A DNA stretch of 64,000 nt from Hyposmocoma kahamanoa (taxonomy: Eukaryota; Arthropoda; Insecta; Lepidoptera; Cosmopterigidae), in the NCBI RefSeq assembly GCF_003589595.1, contig NW_020653713.1, positions 5,513,405 to 5,577,404 on the forward strand, read 5' to 3'. The position numbers and the translations under genes are program-made. Positions 41,884-52,384 of the stretch are shown here, piece by piece. Each line of letters begins with the position of its first letter. The stretch's first letter is position 1. A model generated the notes under the pieces. It was not told the DNA's origin, ran no database searches, and saw nothing but the letters and a program-made list of their open reading frames with translations.

Positions 41884-42056
41884 TTTTTTTTTAAATATCA
41901 AGTGACGGGACAATCAAGTGTGCCTGATAGTTAGCGACACGCCTAGCCATGACCGTTGCAGTGCCACTCAAAGTTTTTTTCACACTCATAGAGCGTCATA
42001 GTTTGAAATTGCTAAGGTCTGAGGGGCACTGCACTGTGCCCATCACCCCGAGACTG
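41884..42056 (-). repeat. Rep-1 copy (left member of a facing pair)
   Basis: Complement of the tail: ATTTTTTTTTAAATATCAAG, TGACGGGACAATCAAGTGTG, GTTGCAGTGCCACTCAAAGT, then GGTCTGAGGGGCACTGCACT. Confidence 0.75.
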
Positions 42057-42059
42057 TAA

Positions 42060-42178
42060 TAATTTGAGTGAGTGCAATTTAAAGCTCTGAGTGGCACTGG
42101 AACTGCTGTGAACAGGCGTGTCATATATCTTCAGGCACACAACTCGTTTGTCCCGTCACTTGTTAACATATAAAAAAA
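42060..42178 (+). repeat. Rep-1 copy (right member of a facing pair)
   Basis: GCAATTTAAAGCTCTGAGTG, GCACTGGAACTGCTGTGAAC, CACAACTCGTTTGTCCCGTC, ACTTGTTAACATATAAAAAA. Placed head to head with the copy at 41884-42056, which makes an inverted repeat. Confidence 0.75.
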
Positions 42179-42249
42179 TACAACGCAATGCTCCAAATGT
42201 GCATTCATAAGTAGTAGTCGTGGACATTTTTGAAATTTTTGCTTTTAAC

Positions 42250-42477
42250 CATTGACTTACAAATAAATGGACGACGGGTCTAATACAAAAACCATGAAAA
42301 AAATGTCCCAAGTCAACCTATTCGAAATTTAAATTGTAATGTCATCGCAGTATCGCGCTGTCAGTCGAACAAATGAAGACTAAAGCGGAGTTTGGCGCTC
42401 TGTATACGATTTTAGCGCCTTACAAGTGCGGACACTTTTTAGCGCGGACCTGACGTCCATATAATTGTAAGTCAATG
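42250..42477 (-). mobile_element. hAT-M MITE, copy 6
   Basis: Exact 8-bp CTTTTAAC at 42242-42249 and 42478-42485. 228 bp. Confidence 0.95.
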
Positions 42478-42601
42478 CTTTTAACAGATGTTTTTCTTGT
42501 TGCAAGCCTTTTTAGCTCAATTAAAATTTTTAAGAAAATAAAAACCACAGTTATTCTATTCATAATACATTATTATTCAAATTGTTTACCCGCGTTATTT
42601 T

Positions 42602-42760
42602 TATTGCGTATGTGGCCGAACGGTTACCACGTTGAACTATCACGCAGAGGTCCCGGGTTCGAATCCCGAGCCAGGAGAAATAATTTATATGTCCTACATT
42701 TATTTATCTCGTGAGTTTGGGTTTCCCTAGTGCGGGGCAGTGAGTATGTGTGTCATTTAT
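42602..42760 (+). mobile_element. SINE-2 copy, tail shortened
   Basis: TATGTGGCCGAACGGTTACC (A-box), TCCCGGGTTCGAATCCCGAG (B-box), ATTTATTTATCTCGTGAGTT, then a deletion to TTTCCCTAGTGCGGGGCAGT. Confidence 0.8.
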
Positions 42761-43488
42761 TTATTTTAGAAAAAAAAGGAAATTTTTAAGTAAAATCTGG
42801 AATTGGATACATTTGAAAAGGAGAAGTCTTGAAAAATTTACATCCAAACGGTAGACCCCATAAAACAGAGTCGTCAAAAAAAGGATTCCCATTGGCAATA
42901 ATAATTCTTCGGGACACATTCATAAATCGATGTTACAGTTACTCATGGACTAGAGGTTTTTTAGGGTGTGCAAATTTTACCCTTTGGTCCCAAAGGTTTT
43001 TTATAGCCGGGACGTGAGAATCTAGGTACTGCCAATCCGTTTGACATTCTTTTGCTCTTTTACCAAAGAAAAAACGAACACGGTCTTTTAGTAAAAATCA
43101 ACCTATTGCGAGTCTAATCTGCGCAATTCGACAATTTACGTTTGCATTGCATTGTTTGTTATGCATTTGCTCTTCTTCGTTCTTATAGAGGGCAAAATAT
43201 TAACAACCACGCAGGACTATATACGAGTATATATTACTTAACATCATAAACAAAAATTTGTGTTCCATGACTTATATTTAAATAGATCGATCTGAATGGT
43301 GATAACTCTGTGCGGTAACAAAAGAAAGCGCTAGCGTAAATACCAGCCCGATGCAAAACGCAGGAGCCGGGGTAGGGTACGTTAGGGCAGACGCGTGCAC
43401 GTTTAAACGTAATACTTTACTACCGATTTAAAAAGTGTCAGATAGTATACCAAAAACTTTAAAGTTTATTTTTTGATAAATTTATTAT
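42761..43488. other. No identified features
   Basis: Short frames only; unassigned. Confidence 0.35.
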
Positions 43489-43496
43489 GCCGTAGC

Positions 43497-43782
43497 CATT
43501 GACTTACAAATAAATTGACGACGGGTCTAATACAAAAACCACGAAAAAAATGTCCACGGTCAACCTATTTAAACGTAGTGACATGTAAAGGAATATGAAA
43601 AAGCTAAAACGTTGAATTTCAATTGTAATGACATCGCAGTACTGTCTAATTTTGCTTGCTTCGTTGTCAGTCGAACAAACGAAGACTAAAGCGTGAATGA
43701 CGCTCTGTATACGATTTTAACGCCCTATAAGTTTGGACACTTTTTAGCGCGGACCCGACGTCCATGTAATTGTAAGTCAATG
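43497..43782 (-). mobile_element. hAT-M MITE, copy 7 (long subtype)
   Basis: Exact 8-bp GCCGTAGC at 43489-43496 and 43783-43790. 286 bp, carries the same extra internal block as copy 2. Confidence 0.95.
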
Positions 43783-43812
43783 GCCGTAGCAGAAAAACTC
43801 TTTGTGAGTGAA

Positions 43813-45168
43813 AATTATTTGCAAATCAAAGAAAATATTTGAAAGTTTTTTATAAAAAAAAATACCAACCGTAACAGGTCGTATAATTACATCGATTTGC
43901 CAAGTTTTATTGGAATCGGTTACCGGAAAGTGCGCGAAACCGGATTGATCCCCTAGTTTGCCACTCTTAGAGGTGGAATTTTTTCTTCAAATATAAATGA
44001 GATCAATACGAAGTACCCTTTTTCCAACAGAAGAAGAATCATTACAATCGGTTCATAAGTAGTAGTTATCGCATAACATACATTAAAAAAAATATTCGAG
44101 ATGAGAACCTCCTTCTTTTTTACTATCGGTTAAAGGATAGTTGTTTATGATGTTAGTAATATAATCCTGCTAGGTTGTTAATATTTTACATTTAACCCTG
44201 TCTAAATAATTATTACTAATCTAGTAACATTATCCTTTGCCAATATTTCACAGCGGTTTCACACACCAAGTTTACGGGTTGACACCAAGGTCATACCGTG
44301 GTAAGGAACCCGAAACTTGCGATAATTAATTGGTGAAAAACCACTAAAGACTTTAGAACTATACCGCTGCATAGCTTTCAAGATTTTCATGTGAATTTAT
44401 GAGATGATTTGTTAATATGTAGAGAGTTTCTTATCACGGTATGACTTTAAAAGCTTTACTGTATTGCTAACTTAATCCGTACATAGACAGTAACGGTGTT
44501 TACCGTAAAGTTAAATAACGAAATAATTGTAGTACGAGGTGCCCCGTTTCGCTATATGAGACTCCAAAAACCAACTATGTGCTTCACTGTGCGATTTACA
44601 AGTACTTTTTGTGTATTTGCCACCTGCTGCTTCTCCATAGAGAAGTATCAACAACAAACTGACAAAATGTAGTGATTTACACGCATGCATATGTGGACGT
44701 TACACGTGTATATTTAAGATATGTACAATGCAACGATAAAGTGGAAACTGACGTGTTTATATGAGGTAATACAAGTACGTGAAGTTTTTAATACCAAACC
44801 GAATTTTTGTTGAATCAATATTTTTTTTTCTCTAAAATGCATACTTTGCAACTTCAAAATAGGAAAATGTTTTCAATTCGACTATATTTTTTGTATGTAT
44901 TTTACACAATTACTCCGGCATTTGTGACGCGATTTTGATGGTTATTTTTTTGTTGGAAAGAGGGTACTTCAGTATTGGTCCCATATCAATTTTGAGAAAA
45001 TTTTCCACCTCTAAGGGTGGCAAACTAGGGGATGAATCCGGTTTCGCGTATTTTCCGGTTACCGATTACAATAAAACTTGGCAAATCGATGTAATTCTAC
45101 GACCTGTTACGGTTGGTATTTTTTTATATAAAAAACTTTCAAATATTTTCTTTGATTTGCAAATAATT
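43813..45168. repeat. 1.36-kb inverted repeat with TIR-X arms
   Basis: Left arm (43813 to about 44112) and right arm (about 44868-45168) are complementary with scattered differences. The outer 60 bases (AATTATTTGCAAATCAAAG, AAAATATTTGAAAGTTTTTT) lie outside the normal TIR-X limits yet are shared by both arms. Each arm contains most of a TIR-X copy (GCCAAGTTTTATTGGAATCG, CCCTAGTTTGCCACTCTTAG). The centre (44115-44865) is single-copy AT-rich DNA. Confidence 0.8.
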
Positions 45169-45199
45169 AAGGAGCATAATTTGCAAAACATTATCATTT

Positions 45200-45362
45200 A
45201 TACCAAATGACGAGAGGAACAAGTCGTGCACCTAGTGGTGAGTGACACGAGTGGCCATAAACGTTGCGGTGCCACTCAGAGCTTTAAATCGCAAAAACCT
45301 AAGGGGCAAACCTAAGGGGCAAATAGATGTAATTCCACGAACTTTTGAGGTCGGTTTTGTTT
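45200..45362. repeat. Rep-1 fragment (-) joined to a TIR-X tail (+)
   Basis: 45207-45300: GACGAGAGGAACAAGTCGTG, GTGCCACTCAGAGCTTTAAA, with AACCTAAGGGGCA repeated twice. 45318-45362: GCAAATAGATGTAATTCCAC, GAACTTTTGAGGTCGGTTTT, the end of TIR-X. Confidence 0.7.
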
Positions 45363-45364
45363 CA

Positions 45365-45602
45365 TATAAAAACAATAACAATAATAACATAACAACGCAC
45401 ACACTCGACATAGTCCCGCACTGGGGAAACCCTGTGTCGCGGGTGCCATGGACACACAAATAGACAATTACAAATTACACACAAACTCACGAGACAAATA
45501 AATGTAGGCCATACAAATATTTCTCCCGGCCCGGGAATCGAACCTGGGACCTCTGCATGGCTGTCCGGCAAAAATGGTAACCGTTCGACCACGGAGGCAG
45601 TT
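45365..45602 (-). mobile_element. SINE-2 copy
   Basis: Complement of tail to head: AACAATAACAATAATAAC, CCCGCACTGGGGAAACCCTG, GGCCCGGGAATCGAACCTGG (B-box complement), GTTCGACCACGGAGGCAGTT (A-box complement). Confidence 0.85.
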
Positions 45603-45606
45603 GTAA

Positions 45607-45830
45607 TATATTTTTTATACTACAATTATAAACCTTTATGATTGTAGTATGAAAAATATAATGCGAGTGGATGAAGGTTCCACCGCCGAGATGGAGATGT
45701 AAACACCGCATCACCAGGTCGCCCGTGACCACGGCCAGTGCATCGTGGCCGAAACGCCGGGAAACTAAGTACGTGTTAAAAATACCTATTCGTATGTGAA
45801 CGTTTATTCCCGTTTCCAAATGTTAGTATC
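45607..45830 (+). repeat. Foldback followed by a PLE-like segment
   Basis: 45607-45626 (TATATTTTTTATACTACAAT) pairs with 45641-45660 at 19 of 20 positions. Then GTCGCCCGTGACCACGGCC, ATCGTGGCCGAAACGCCGGG, GTGAACGTTTATTCCCG: the same layout of GTGACCA, then CCGAAACGYCGG, as at 30515-30612. Confidence 0.5.
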
Positions 45831-45879
45831 ATGCAACGCGAAAGTTTAAAAGTATTTATAATGTTACAGTTACTAGTAA

Positions 45880-45990
45880 CTCAATATGATACAACGGCTA
45901 TCATTCTACTACTTTCATAGCCGTATTTTCTTTTATTGTTGACAGGATCAGCCGTCAGTGATAAAGCGTAATTATAGTTATTTACAGTAT
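45880..45990 (-). repeat. Minor dispersed repeat, inverse of 29740-29870
   Basis: Minus strand: TTTATCACTGACGGCTGATC, CTGTCAACAATAAAAG, TACGGCTATGAAAGTAGTAG. Confidence 0.5.
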
Positions 45991-46542
45991 ACAATGCGGT
46001 GCAAAAAAGCTTCCCCGTAAGACATACTATTCATACTCCCATGCGTTTGGCACACCTGGACAACTATTGGCCAGTACCTTGCGCCAATTGACAAGTCCTT
46101 TCACCACGATGGCAAACATTACAGTTTATTCCATCAATACTATAAAACAAAGACCGAGAACTTAGTATTTTCCAATTGGGTCACGCCCACAAACGTCTAT
46201 TTACTATGCAATATTTACTATGTATCTTTAAAAGTATCCGTCGAAGTAATATCTACGTTTAAAGTGAAACAAAATTGGTTCTTCTCAAGATCGTTACAAA
46301 TTTGCATTGCTAACTTTTTTACGGCCCTATTTCAGAAAGTTCATCCTTTCTTTGACCCAGTTAGACTTTTAGAATAAATTTTGAACAATTTAAATAAATC
46401 TAAAATTCTTAAATGATTGACACTATAATGTCATTTGAATATCATGGATATTAAAAAATAATAAGTATTAAATAAAATACAAACAAAAACAAATATTTAC
46501 ATTAACGTAATATTTGTTTAGTCCTAGTACCTCTACTCTATC
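45991..46542. other. No identified features
   Basis: Unassigned. Confidence 0.35.
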
Positions 46543-46745
46543 CTTGTGAAATAATCCGTTCTGGAAAGTACTGCATACCTATTTCTGTCATCAAGCAGTA
46601 ATATGAGCATTACATTTTGAAGGATGAGGATCCTGGTGAAACTACAGGCACATGTGCCCATGTGTTCCATGGAACTTGTCAACATATGTCTCAGGGTGAC
46701 GCGCGCCGCGGCAATGCCCCTCAAATCTTGGCGATGTAAACGGAG
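46543..46745 (+). repeat. Rep-1 copy, 3' truncated
   Basis: CTTGTGAAATAATCCGTTCT, GGAAAGTACTGCATACC, CCTGGTGAAACTACAGGCAC, CAACATATGTCTCAGGGTGA, CAATGCCCCTCAAATCTTGG. Confidence 0.75.
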
Positions 46746-47289
46746 CTTCTGGTGCTAATTGATTTTAGGTATTCTATGTGCTCCGTGTATGTGTGCGTAT
46801 GACATACGTTTTTAAAGCTGTGTAAGTTCAAGCGACACAACTTCCACGTCTGACGGCCGAAACAGGAATACCAGCGGGCAGGACGGAAGCGTGGCGGCTC
46901 TGGCTAGTATAGGCGGACCGAGTGCGAATTTAGGTATTTCCTTCGTATTATTAAAACTAATACATATTTTGAAAATGTACCGAGCATGCGTTATAAAAAA
47001 GATGTAGTTTTGTACTTATTCAAAAAGTGATGACCTTCCGTGAAGTATTTACGCCGTACTAAGGATTTATTTTGTTTTTTAGATATAGCTTCGGATTTGT
47101 TGTTCTATCGAGAAACCACAAGTAATCGTACTTGTAAAGAGTATGATTTATAGAGTGAATACCTAAAGATCTTATATGTTGAATTCATAACTAGAGCTTT
47201 AGTAATAACGATATAGCAAGGGATCAAATGAAAGCAATTATTTCGCAATAACGTATCGATGTCTCGGCGCAGTTTTATTCTTAAAGACG
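46746..47289. other. No identified features
   Basis: Unassigned. Confidence 0.35.
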
Positions 47290-47583
47290 TGTGTGGCATT
47301 GCAACTACACCTAAATAATGCCTATTCACTCTCGCCTTGAAAAGGTCCAAGTTTCAGCGTTCGGGGAATATGTCCGCAGGTAGGGAATTCCACTCTCTAG
47401 CCGCTCGCCATATAAATGTGGCAGCGAAACGCTCCGTGCGAATCCTGGGAATAGCCACAACATGGGGCTGGAATCCCAGTCACGTCTAATCCCCCGATGA
47501 TAGAAAGTGGAAGGTGGAATCAAATTATTCAATTCCATCGCGTACTCTCCGTGATATATCCTGTAGAATACCGATAAGCAGGC
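47290..47583 (-). pseudogene. LINE-P reverse transcriptase C-terminus, frameshifted
   Basis: Minus strand: TTGATTCCACCTTCCACTTT (NNLIPPSTFYHRG), GGATTCGCACGGAGCGTTTC (relative of PRIRTKRF), then WNSLPADIFP-like residues and KARVNRHYLGV in a second frame, separated by a frameshift. Ends of the protein match 50035-50320. Confidence 0.75.
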
Positions 47584-47589
47584 AACTTT

Positions 47590-47672
47590 ACGGTGGTGTT
47601 ATGGACAGGCGTGTCGCTTACCATCAGGCGCTCGACTTGTTCACCTCGTCACTTGATATCATGAAAAAGACA
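47590..47672 (+). repeat. Rep-1 3' end
   Basis: GTTATGGACAGGCGTGTCGC, TTACCATCAGGCGCTCGACT, TGTTCACCTCGTCACTTGAT, ATCATGAAAAAG. Lies immediately beyond the upstream edge of LINE-P. Confidence 0.75.
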
Positions 47673-48290
47673 ACTTTCACAGAGCAGTTGATCTCCACCT
47701 AATTATCTCAATTTATTCTCCACTTCGGAGTCCTTGCGTCAAAGAGCTAAGCGTAGTTGGTCACGGTCTTAACTGTCGCGGCATATACGCTACAACGACA
47801 TCATCTGTAGAGCCTTAGCCTAGCACCCAAGAACTTTAATTCATGGAGTAAAGTGAAGCACTAATGTGAGACGTAGTAATTAAATACCTTATGTTAAAAT
47901 GTGTGTAATATTAAAATTTCCAAAATCCATCCGCAATTGACAGAGAAATCGGTGAACATACTGTACATGCCTATGTAATTTTCCCTCGATTCCCATGGGA
48001 TTTCCTCATCAGATTTTGAGTTGGTGACGATGAAACTATCTCGAGAGCATACCATTTCAAACTAAAAACAGGAATTTCAAAATCGGTCCACATTTGATGG
48101 ACTAGGTAATCGTTGAATACGCTGTACATGTCTATAAAATTATATGAGACGAGAGTATAACCCTTTCAAACAAAAAATAATTTTTAAATACAGTCCACAA
48201 TTGACGAAGAAATCGGACAACATAAATAAAACATACACACAGGCAAACGTACAACCTCAGTCGGTTAAAACGATTTTTTCTGCCAAATTT
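47673..48290 (-). repeat. Degenerate TIR-X-related region with internal repeats
   Basis: From about 47930: AATCGGTGAACATACTGTAC, CAAAATCGGTCCACATTTGA, TACGCTGTACATGTCTATAA, ending AACCTCAGTCGGTTAAAACG near 48255-48274, which resembles the complement of the TIR-X start. Two to three imperfect repeats of about 130 bp. 47673-47925 unassigned. Confidence 0.45.
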
Positions 48291-49043
48291 TACGTTACAT
48301 CAATTTGTCCTAATGGGACAAAATTTGCACAATTAAATACTTAGTCCTGCTCAAAAGCTCAATCCTTGACCTTCTAGAATTGCTATTGGGCCTTATTAAA
48401 AACTTCAATGAGACTAAAAATAAAGACAGCTTATCCCATGGTCAGCATTTCCTTTGACCAACACCGACCCTTAGACCGAAACATTTAAAAAATATTCATG
48501 GCTTAACAATATTTGCGAATTGAATTTATATTGATATGGTTATAGTTTTTATAGCATCCGAACTTGGAAAAGTGCCAAAGAAATTCCACGAGCATTATCC
48601 TTCGACAAAAAGTTTCACTTCTCAGTATTGGAATCAAAGAGTCGAACTTTTTTGAAGATATTGAACAGAATTTCTGAAAAAGCTGAATAGACTCTTGAGA
48701 ATAACACATCCATTAAACATGATAAAAAAATTGCTTTTATTTTTAAAATCCATTCAGCAAAAATGAGCTTCAAAAACATTCATCATGAATGTAAATCCCT
48801 GTTGTATAAGTATTTATCGTAAAAAGCGTTATGAGTGACACATGTCGATATGTTTTTCTTTTTAATTTGTATATAAAAATTTGTAATAAATAATAATAGT
48901 TAGTCAATATTATATAAGTATAGTCCCATTACTGAGTACAGACCTCTCACTGTCGGTGCTACGTAGGCCAATATGGACGTGAAACTTCACAGGTTTCCTA
49001 GCGATGTGTTCCTACACCGGAAAGCTCATGGTAAATTATCTTT
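48291..49043. other. No identified features
   Basis: Unassigned AT-rich sequence. Confidence 0.35.
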
Positions 49044-49130
49044 GTGATTTAAAACTCTGAGTGGCACTGCACTTGCTATGGACAGGGGTGTCGCTTGCTA
49101 CGTCTCATCACTTGGTATAATAAAAAAAAT
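49044..49130 (+). repeat. Rep-1 3' part
   Basis: GTGATTTAAAACTCTGAGTG, GCACTGCACTTGCTATGGAC, AGGGGTGTCGCTTGC, then a deletion to TCATCACTTGGTATAATAAA and an A-rich tail. Confidence 0.75.
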
Positions 49131-49146
49131 TTAATTAAATTTAGTA

Positions 49147-49330
49147 ATGATGGCCTTCGTGGTCGAGTGACTGTCACACAGGTTTTCATGGTATCGCCAT
49201 CTCTGATGTCCCGGGTTCGATGCCCGGCCGGGTCAGTGTAGAAAACTATCTTTTCTATATTTCGACTCATCCGTAGAACAAAGGTCTATGTGCAAGACTA
49301 CTTGTTCTCAGGACATAGTACATTTCCTTC
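49147..49330 (+). mobile_element. SINE-3-type copy (tRNA-derived)
   Basis: GATGGCCTTCGTGGTCGAGT (A-box region), ATGTCCCGGGTTCGATGCCC (B-box GGTTCGATGCC), GGCCGGGTCAGTGTAGAAAA, TTCTCAGGACATAGTACATT. The head matches SINE-3; the body differs, so it may be a sister family. Confidence 0.7.
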
Positions 49331-49519
49331 GTTTTTCTTCGCTGTGGATGTCAGATCGACTGTTGTTCGATTTTATAATTTCCGAAACGAAACAAGATAT
49401 ATAAATTGTAAAAACACCTTTACATAGGCCTTAGTTTGAATAACGAAATTATTCTCGTAACGTACTTATTCTCTTTTCGTTACATAATCACATCGGACTT
49501 TGTTCTTCGGATGAGTCGA

Positions 49520-49582
49520 TTTTCTCAGTTCTGTGTATTTATGGTACTGTAGTTGTTTCCGATTTCCATAACACAAGTGCTT
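49520..49582 (+). mobile_element. SINE-3 body fragment cut by the assembly gap
   Basis: TGGTACTGTAGTTGTTTCC, GATTTCCATAACACAAGTGC reads as the complement of 41680-41720 and runs into the Ns. Confidence 0.65.
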
Positions 49583-49982
49583 NNNNNNNNNNNNNNNNNN
49601 NNNNNNNNNNNNNNNNNNNNNNNNNNNNNNNNNNNNNNNNNNNNNNNNNNNNNNNNNNNNNNNNNNNNNNNNNNNNNNNNNNNNNNNNNNNNNNNNNNNN
49701 NNNNNNNNNNNNNNNNNNNNNNNNNNNNNNNNNNNNNNNNNNNNNNNNNNNNNNNNNNNNNNNNNNNNNNNNNNNNNNNNNNNNNNNNNNNNNNNNNNNN
49801 NNNNNNNNNNNNNNNNNNNNNNNNNNNNNNNNNNNNNNNNNNNNNNNNNNNNNNNNNNNNNNNNNNNNNNNNNNNNNNNNNNNNNNNNNNNNNNNNNNNN
49901 NNNNNNNNNNNNNNNNNNNNNNNNNNNNNNNNNNNNNNNNNNNNNNNNNNNNNNNNNNNNNNNNNNNNNNNNNNNNNNNNNN
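49583..49982. other. Assembly gap (400 N)
   Basis: Run of undetermined bases. Translations across it are meaningless. Confidence 1.
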
Positions 49983-49998
49983 TCCGAGCAGAAGCGAA

Positions 49999-50349
49999 AT
50001 GAAAAACGAGATCACTCTCTTCACAGAGTGTGTGATGGAATTGTATGATTTAATTCCACCCTCACCTTTCTATCATCGTGAAATTAGACATAGGCTGAGG
50101 TTCCATCCCTGTGTTATGGATATTCCAAGGATTCGCACAAAACGTTACGCTTCCACATTTAATGACGAACGGCTGTGGAGTTCCCTCTTTGCAGACTTAT
50201 TCACTGAACGCTATAAATTGGGCTTTTTCAAGGCGAGTGTGAATAGGTTTTATTTAGGTGTGCATGCCTCATCGGCACTTCCACGTGAGATGGAAGTCAA
50301 ATGCCCTTCAAACTTATTTCTTATGAAAAATATTTTTCGCCGTTATTGA
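49999..50349 (+). pseudogene. LINE-P reverse transcriptase C-terminus, uninterrupted
   Basis: The best copy of the LINE-P C-terminal region: an open frame to the stop at 50347-50349 holding DLIPPSPFYHREIRHRLRFH, then VMDIPRIRTKRYASTF, LWSSLFADLFTERYKLGFFK and VNRFYLGVHASS. These are the 'IPP..FYHR', 'PRIRTKR', 'LW..L' and 'FK..VNR' blocks at the end of insect non-LTR retrotransposon ORF2 proteins. The catalytic RT domain is missing; upstream sequence lies in the gap or was lost by 5' truncation. Confidence 0.75.
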
Positions 50350-51519
50350 TCGGATATAAAACTTTTTCAACCGACTCAAGCCGACTATGTGTAGGTAAAT
50401 GTGGCACTTCCCTAAGTCTTCAACAATCTATTCATTGTGCACTCGTTATTGCGTGACCTAATTACCGCACTCGATAGTTTCTCCCTTTGCAGCTTCGAGT
50501 GTTGACGCGTGCCCTATCTCAAACGCTGTGCGTCCTCTCCAGAACCTCTTGAACTGAAGACCTTATTACGTAAAAAATGTGTTCTTTAAATTAAAATTTG
50601 AAAAGCTGATGACGTTTGACATTATTAGGCTGACTGCTTGGCTTATCCAATACAATTTTTTTATTACTCTGTAACAATAATAATAATAATAATATTTGTT
50701 TATTTTCACTCATAAAAGCAGCTTAAGAGGTAATTAAATCTATGGGACATAATATGTATTTGAGATATCAAACTTGGCGCCCGTGTTAGGTTTGAAAATC
50801 CTGTGTTACGAGTCACCAGACTTTTACCCCTCGATCAAGAAAAACTGTTTTTACTGTTGCGAGTCTTTAAAAGTTTATAATACAATACATATGACTTTCA
50901 TATTCTAGTACTTTAATTAATCTTAAAGATTTATGGGTGAAATGTATGTGTAAATGGTGTGTGACACTGATATGAGAGTGTAATTAATGATTGTGTAACC
51001 TAGTATGTAGGTAGCAAGTACACATATTTGATTCACGCGCAGTTTACGAGAGAGGTATAGAGCATTGAATTATAAGTTCCTTGGTGGGATTTTAAGACTG
51101 TGTGAATAAATCTAGAGAGACCCTTTGTTTAAAAGAATTTTTCGGGGGAATATTGCTAAGGATGGTTCATTACCATCCTCTGGAAGCCTATATCTTTTAC
51201 TAAACATAGCAATATCGTTTCCTAAATATATACTGCTATACAATGTTCGTGTAACGGATATCGGAGCCCAACACAATACCGTTGATTGCTATATGTTAAA
51301 CTAGAAAACTGAATAAATGTTTTAGCAACCATGGATGTGTATTGAACAACCTCTGAAATTGTATTTATTGAGTTCGTGTCAATACTGCCACTCGTTGAAT
51401 TATAATAAAAATACTTTTTTGTGATATATGTGTATACTTTTTCAGTTTTGCTGTTTGGTATTGATGAAGGCTATAAATTGTGAATATTTAGTAGCAATAC
51501 CTTTCTCTAATTATAAAGG
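50350..51519. other. About 1.2 kb without identified features
   Basis: AT-rich, with an AATAATAAT tract near 50670. Unassigned. Confidence 0.35.
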
Positions 51520-51660
51520 AAAACGTCGTGATCAAACCTGTACATTGAGGAACATCGACAACTCTTGGAGAACGTCTGAAATCTTAAACCCGCATTGGCC
51601 CAATATGGCGGACTAGACCGAAACCCTCTCCTTTTTGGGTTGATGATGGTAATAATAATG
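51520..51660 (+). mobile_element. SINE-5 3' part
   Basis: AACCCGCATTGGCCCAATAT, GGCGGACTAGACCGAAACCC, TCTCCTTTTTGGGTTGATGA, TGGTAATAATAATGATG: the body and GATGATG tail typical of this lepidopteran SINE. Confidence 0.65.
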
Positions 51661-52009
51661 ATGTTATAAGCAAAGTTTAACTTTTATCATGCACACATTG
51701 TAATAATATGTCTGAATTTGTCATACCGTAATCCATTAACATAGCGTTCAAATCTGCAGTTTCAATACTTAGTCATTGTTTGTAAAACTTCCAAGTAAAG
51801 CGAATGATACAGAAACATCGAAAGAATCTATTTGAAAGATATGACGTTATTATCAGATTAAGGGTGTATTTCAGCACAGTCGAATAGGTCTTATTCCAAA
51901 AATAAAACTCGAGTAATTAACGCCTTATTCTTGGAATAAGACTTATTTGACTTTGTTTAAATTCACGTTAAGTAATTTAGATCTTACGCCGATCATCCAA
52001 CTTGACTAA
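51661..52009. other. No identified features
   Basis: Unassigned. Confidence 0.35.
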
Positions 52010-52160
52010 TTCCGTGGCCAAATGGTTTGATGCTGGACTGACACGCAGAGATCCCGGGTTCGATGCCCGATAATTTGTTTATTGCCTATGAGTGTGTCCA
52101 TGGCACCTGCAATACAGGGTTTTCCTAGTGCGGGGATATGAGTGTGCGCGTTATTATTTT
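52010..52160 (+). mobile_element. SINE-2 copy with internal deletion
   Basis: CCGTGGCCAAATGGTTTGAT (A-box), TCCCGGGTTCGATGCCCGAT (B-box), then directly TGTTTATTGCCTATGAGTG and TTTTCCTAGTGCGGGGATAT. Confidence 0.8.
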
Positions 52161-52250
52161 TATTTAAAAAAATCTATACAATCTAGTTCTTTTTTGTTCC
52201 ATAAGCTTTAATCCGTAAATACTTCAAATCCTGATTTCAGTTCAGTCCAC

Positions 52251-52291
52251 AAACCACTAAGGGTTTATCAGTGATAAACCCTTAGTGGTTT
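52251..52291. repeat. Perfect 20-bp palindrome, 1-base spacer
   Basis: AAACCACTAAGGGTTTATCA (52251-52270), G, then the exact complement (52272-52291). It matches no repeat family here. Confidence 0.95.
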
Positions 52292-52384
52292 TTGAGCTAC
52301 AGCTACTTGTAATATGTTTAAGTTTTTGTAAAAGTATTAAATAAAAAAAAATAAAAAAAATTAAAAGTCACGATCAGATTTTTT

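Noticed and set aside
49539..50024. Frames of about 150-160 residues on both strands
   Set aside because: They consist almost entirely of undetermined bases of the assembly gap.
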